Below are positions 61,856-64,000 of a DNA stretch of 64,000 nt, in pieces. A model generated the notes under the pieces. That model was not told where the DNA came from, searched no databases, and was given only the letters and a program-made list of their open reading frames with translations. The translations under genes and the position numbers were made by a program. Within the stretch, counting starts at the first letter, position 1, and every line of letters starts with the position of its first letter. The stretch comes from MPNO01 sp965200535 (GTDB lineage: Bacteria; Pseudomonadota; Alphaproteobacteria; MPNO01), in NCBI GenBank assembly GCA_965200535.1, contig CBDAUF010000001.1, forward strand, positions 248,001 through 312,000, in the 5' to 3' direction.

Positions 61856-62160
61856 GGCGTCTTGTCCGGTTCCGGGTTCTCCACCCCGGTCTCGCGCTCC
61901 CGCTCGAACAGGCGGGAGGCAGGATAGGTGCGAAGAATCTCGTCGGTTCGGGTGTCGCGCTCGGCGATGAACCAGTACGCGGTGGGGACATGGAACCACC
62001 ATTCGCGGACCACGCCGCGCTCGGTGCCGGCGCCGAAAACATAGTCCGCCCAGTCCTCGTCCGTTGCCGCTGCGGGCTCCGGCATCGGCACCGCCTCGCC
62101 GCCCGAGACGAACTCGGAGATGTTGCGCGGGCCGTTGAGCGGACAGTGCAGGATCTTCAT
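61852..62160 (-). CDS. soxD: Sarcosine oxidase-type delta subunit, atypical zinc site
   Basis: A 102-residue delta subunit. It opens MKILHCPLNGPRNISEFVSGGEA and has REWWFHVPTAYWFIAERDTRTDEILRTY. Classical SoxD binds zinc through CxxC, a histidine and another cysteine. Here only the first cysteine (C6) and the histidine remain: the second cysteine is N9 and the fourth ligand is absent. This CPLNG form marks a distinct subgroup. It lies between the beta and alpha genes, overlapping alpha by 4 nt. Confidence 0.88.
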   Translation of the reverse strand: MKILHCPLNGPRNISEFVSGGEAVPMPEPAAATDEDWADYVFGAGTERGVVREWWFHVPTAYWFIAERDTRTDEILRTYPASRLFERERETGVENPEPDKTP

Positions 62161-62170
62161 CGCGCCGCGC

Positions 62171-63412
62171 TCAATGCCCCACGGAGGCGGCGCCGCGTTC
62201 GCCGAGCTGGCGGAAGGCGGCGAACCGTTCCAGGGCGAAGGGCTTGATCAGATCGGGGGGCTCGCCTAGGGCGACAGTCTCGGCCATGCGCTTGCCGCAG
62301 ACCGGCGTCGCCTTGAAACCCCAGGTCCCCCAGCCCGCGTCGATATAGTAGTTGCCGATCGGGGTGGCGCCCATGACGGGGCTGAAATCCGGGGTCATGT
62401 CGGCCATTCCCGCCCATTGGCGCAGGACCTTGACCTCGGCCAGAAAGGGGAAGAGCGCGAGCATCGGCGCCGCCAGGCCTTCCTTGAACTCGAGCGTCGA
62501 CCGCTGCGAGTAGAGAGCGTACGGATCGGTCGGGCCGCCCATTACCAGTTCGCCGCGCGCCGTCTGGGAGACGTAGACGTGCAGGTTTCCCGACACCACG
62601 ATCGGATCGAGAAAGGGCTTCAGCGGCTCGGTGACACAAGCCTGGAGCGGGACAGTTCGGATGGGAACCGGGAATCCCGCCATCGACGCCAGCAGCGGGC
62701 TCGACCCGGCGACCGCCTGCAGCACACGGCCGCAGGCAATCCGTCCCCGCGCGGTCTCGACCCCGGAGACGCGGCCCCGGTCGGTGAGAATGCTGGTCAC
62801 CTCGGTTCGCTGGTGGATCTCGACCCCGCGCCTGGCCGCAGCGATGGCGTAACCCCAGGCCACCGCATCGTGGCGGGCGATTGCACCCGGCCGGTGATAG
62901 AGAGCGCCGAGGATCGGGAACCGCGCGCCGCGGTCGAGGTTGAGCGGCGGGCACAGCCGCGCCAAGGTTTCCCGGTCGACGACCTCGGACTCGACCCCGA
63001 GATGTTTGTTGACCTCTGCGCGCCAGCGCATGGTGCGGAGGGAGGCGTCGTTGTGGGCGAGCGTCAGATGCCCGCGCTCGGAATAGAGGATGTTGTAGTC
63101 GAGTTCGGTCGAGAGGCCGCGGAACAGCCGGATCGATTCGTCGTAGAACCGGACCCCTTCCTGCGTCAGGTAGTTGGAGCGGATGATGGCGGTATTGCGC
63201 GCGGTGTTGCCGCCGCCGAGATAACCCTTGTCGAGCACCGCGACATCGGTAATCCCGTGATCCTTGGCGAGGTAGTACGCGGCGGCGAGGCCGTGCCCGC
63301 CGGCGCCGATGATCACCACGTCGTAACTCGGCCGGAGCGGGACCGCGGGCGGCAGCACACGGCGCGGTCGGCGCTTGCCCCTGAACCCGTACCTGATCAG
63401 TCCGAACGGCAT
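62171..63412 (-). CDS. soxB: Sarcosine oxidase-type beta subunit
   Basis: A 413-residue FAD-dependent amine oxidase subunit. The dinucleotide motif is VVIIGAGGHGLAAAYYLA (34-40). GYLGGGNTARNTAIIRSNYL is diagnostic. IARHDAVAWGYA contains H181, matching the position that carries covalent FMN in the heterotetrameric family. It oxidises an N-methyl amino acid. The order beta-delta-alpha-gamma is the standard soxBDAG order and equals mgdABCD in the N-methylglutamate pathway. It lies 22 nt after the GlnT-type gene. Confidence 0.92.
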   Translation of the reverse strand: MPFGLIRYGFRGKRRPRRVLPPAVPLRPSYDVVIIGAGGHGLAAAYYLAKDHGITDVAVLDKGYLGGGNTARNTAIIRSNYLTQEGVRFYDESIRLFRGLSTELDYNILYSERGHLTLAHNDASLRTMRWRAEVNKHLGVESEVVDRETLARLCPPLNLDRGARFPILGALYHRPGAIARHDAVAWGYAIAAARRGVEIHQRTEVTSILTDRGRVSGVETARGRIACGRVLQAVAGSSPLLASMAGFPVPIRTVPLQACVTEPLKPFLDPIVVSGNLHVYVSQTARGELVMGGPTDPYALYSQRSTLEFKEGLAAPMLALFPFLAEVKVLRQWAGMADMTPDFSPVMGATPIGNYYIDAGWGTWGFKATPVCGKRMAETVALGEPPDLIKPFALERFAAFRQLGERGAASVGH

Positions 63413-63434
63413 CGCTCCGGCCGCGGCCCGGCCG

Positions 63435-64000
63435 TCAGGCGTCGAGTGTGTGGTCGAACTCCCACTGCGAAAGCGCGGTTGCGTAGCTGCGCCATTCGTC
63501 GAGTTTGAGTTTCACGTAACTGTCGACGAACGCATCGCCGAACGCATCCCGCGCCACTCTGCACTTGTCGAACAGGCGCAGTGCGTCGAGCAGGTTGAGC
63601 GGCAGCCGGCGGATACGGCGCAGCCGGCTTCCTTCGGTGTACATGTTGATGTCGAGCCGCTTGCCCGGATCGCGCCGGTTCTCGATGCCGTCGAGGCCGG
63701 CGGCGAGCACGCCGGCCTGCAGCAGATAGGGGTTGGCCGCCCCATCCATCAGGCGAAGCTCGAACCGCCCCGCATCGGGGATGCGGACCATGTGGGTGCG
63801 GTTGTTGCCGGAATAGCTGATCGCGTTTGGCGACCAGGTGGCTCCCGATACGGTTACCGTGGCATCGATCCGCTTGTAGCTGTTGACCGTCGGGTTGAAC
63901 AGCGCGCACAGGGCGTCTGCGGAGTGGATGACCCCGCCGAGAAAGTCGTAGGCGAGCGCCGACAGCCCCAATTCTCCGGCCTCGTCGAGGAACAGGTTCC
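63435..64000 (-). CDS. GlnT-type glutamine synthetase family ligase, N-terminus outside window
   Basis: The C-terminal 188 residues of a glutamine-synthetase-fold ligase; the frame stays open to the window edge. NLFLDEAGELGLSALAYDF, LFNPTVNSYKRID, SGNNRTHMVRIPDAGRFELRLMDGAANPYLLQAGVLAAG and PLNLLDALRLFD are GlnT/type III motifs, with the conserved arginines of the glutamate and ATP sites. Some GlnT-type proteins are gamma-glutamylmethylamide synthetases. Directly upstream of soxBDAG-type genes this reading is attractive, but the full sequence is needed to decide. Confidence 0.88.
   Translation of the reverse strand, partial: NLFLDEAGELGLSALAYDFLGGVIHSADALCALFNPTVNSYKRIDATVTVSGATWSPNAISYSGNNRTHMVRIPDAGRFELRLMDGAANPYLLQAGVLAAGLDGIENRRDPGKRLDINMYTEGSRLRRIRRLPLNLLDALRLFDKCRVARDAFGDAFVDSYVKLKLDEWRSYATALSQWEFDHTLDA

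Noticed and set aside
63503..63518. parS-like half site (TTTCACGT) within the GlnT-type gene
   Set aside because: Only the left half matches; the right half diverges at most positions and it lies in coding sequence.

Overview
The window is very GC-rich chromosomal DNA (roughly 70% by eye) with dense genes, 1-8 nt stop/start overlaps, many GTG/TTG starts, and gene sets typical of Alphaproteobacteria, probably Rhodospirillales-like. The best taxonomic signals are the block argH - small lipoprotein (LptM-like) - lysA - TIGR02302 protein - hpt - zinc-ribbon protein - ftsE - ftsX - DUF218 protein - plsC, together with the CO-dehydrogenase-type molybdenum hydroxylase, TAXI-type binding protein, ETF/acyl-CoA dehydrogenase genes and four-subunit sarcosine-oxidase-type genes. 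No rRNA, tRNA, CRISPR array, prophage or insertion sequence was recognised.

Layout. 1-5.4 kb: truncated luciferase-like oxidoreductase, SDR dehydrogenase and a three-subunit molybdenum hydroxylase on the + strand. 5.4-8.1 kb: HAD dehalogenase and isochorismatase-like hydrolase, a DUF1045 2H-phosphoesterase, and a DUF488 protein. 8.2-11.7 kb: histidine degradation (hutF, hutG, hutI). 11.7-15.9 kb: MFS transporter, DUF2461 protein, a lone Mla-type ATPase and a lone TAXI solute-binding protein. 16.2-18.2 kb: galD/ligI-like aromatic-acid genes behind an AT-rich control region. 18.2-23.0 kb: leucine/isovalerate degradation (biotin carboxylase, carboxyltransferase, isovaleryl-CoA dehydrogenase). 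23.1-24.2 kb: a divergent Nudix/HIG1 pair. 24.3-27.1 kb: a perfect parS-type palindrome followed by a type II restriction-modification pair (NPPY methylase, XamI-like nuclease). 27.2-30.0 kb: etfBA and a 3-hydroxyacyl-CoA dehydrogenase. 30.1-31.2 kb: LigAB-type ring-cleavage dioxygenase. 31.2-42.3 kb: housekeeping block (thioredoxin-like protein, arginine and lysine biosynthesis, purine salvage, cell division ABC system, phospholipid acylation). 42.3-48.3 kb: amidohydrolase and an RND efflux pair whose adaptor carries EF-hands. 48.4-52.3 kb: LVIVD propeller, MetE-like methyltransferase and a divergent ThDP enzyme. 52.3-58.2 kb: aromatic oxidation set (group D flavin monooxygenase, PPOX protein, gentisate-dioxygenase-like cupin, MFS, GST, luciferase-like oxidoreductase). 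58.2-64.0 kb: soxBDAG-type genes behind a truncated GlnT-type ligase.

The metabolic picture is a heterotroph living on amino acids, branched-chain acids, aromatic acids and probably methylated amines. Acyl-CoA dehydrogenase electrons would pass to EtfAB. Ring-cleavage genes of the protocatechuate/gallate 4,5-type are split over separate loci.

The most interesting points are: the parS palindrome beside a probably acquired XamI-like restriction system; an RND efflux adaptor fused to two textbook EF-hand loops; sarcosine-oxidase-type genes whose delta subunit has lost zinc ligands and which sit beside a GlnT-type ligase, so they may be an N-methylglutamate (methylamine) system; and a conserved-looking but unassigned LVIVD/MetE-like/ThDP cluster with a shared inverted repeat.
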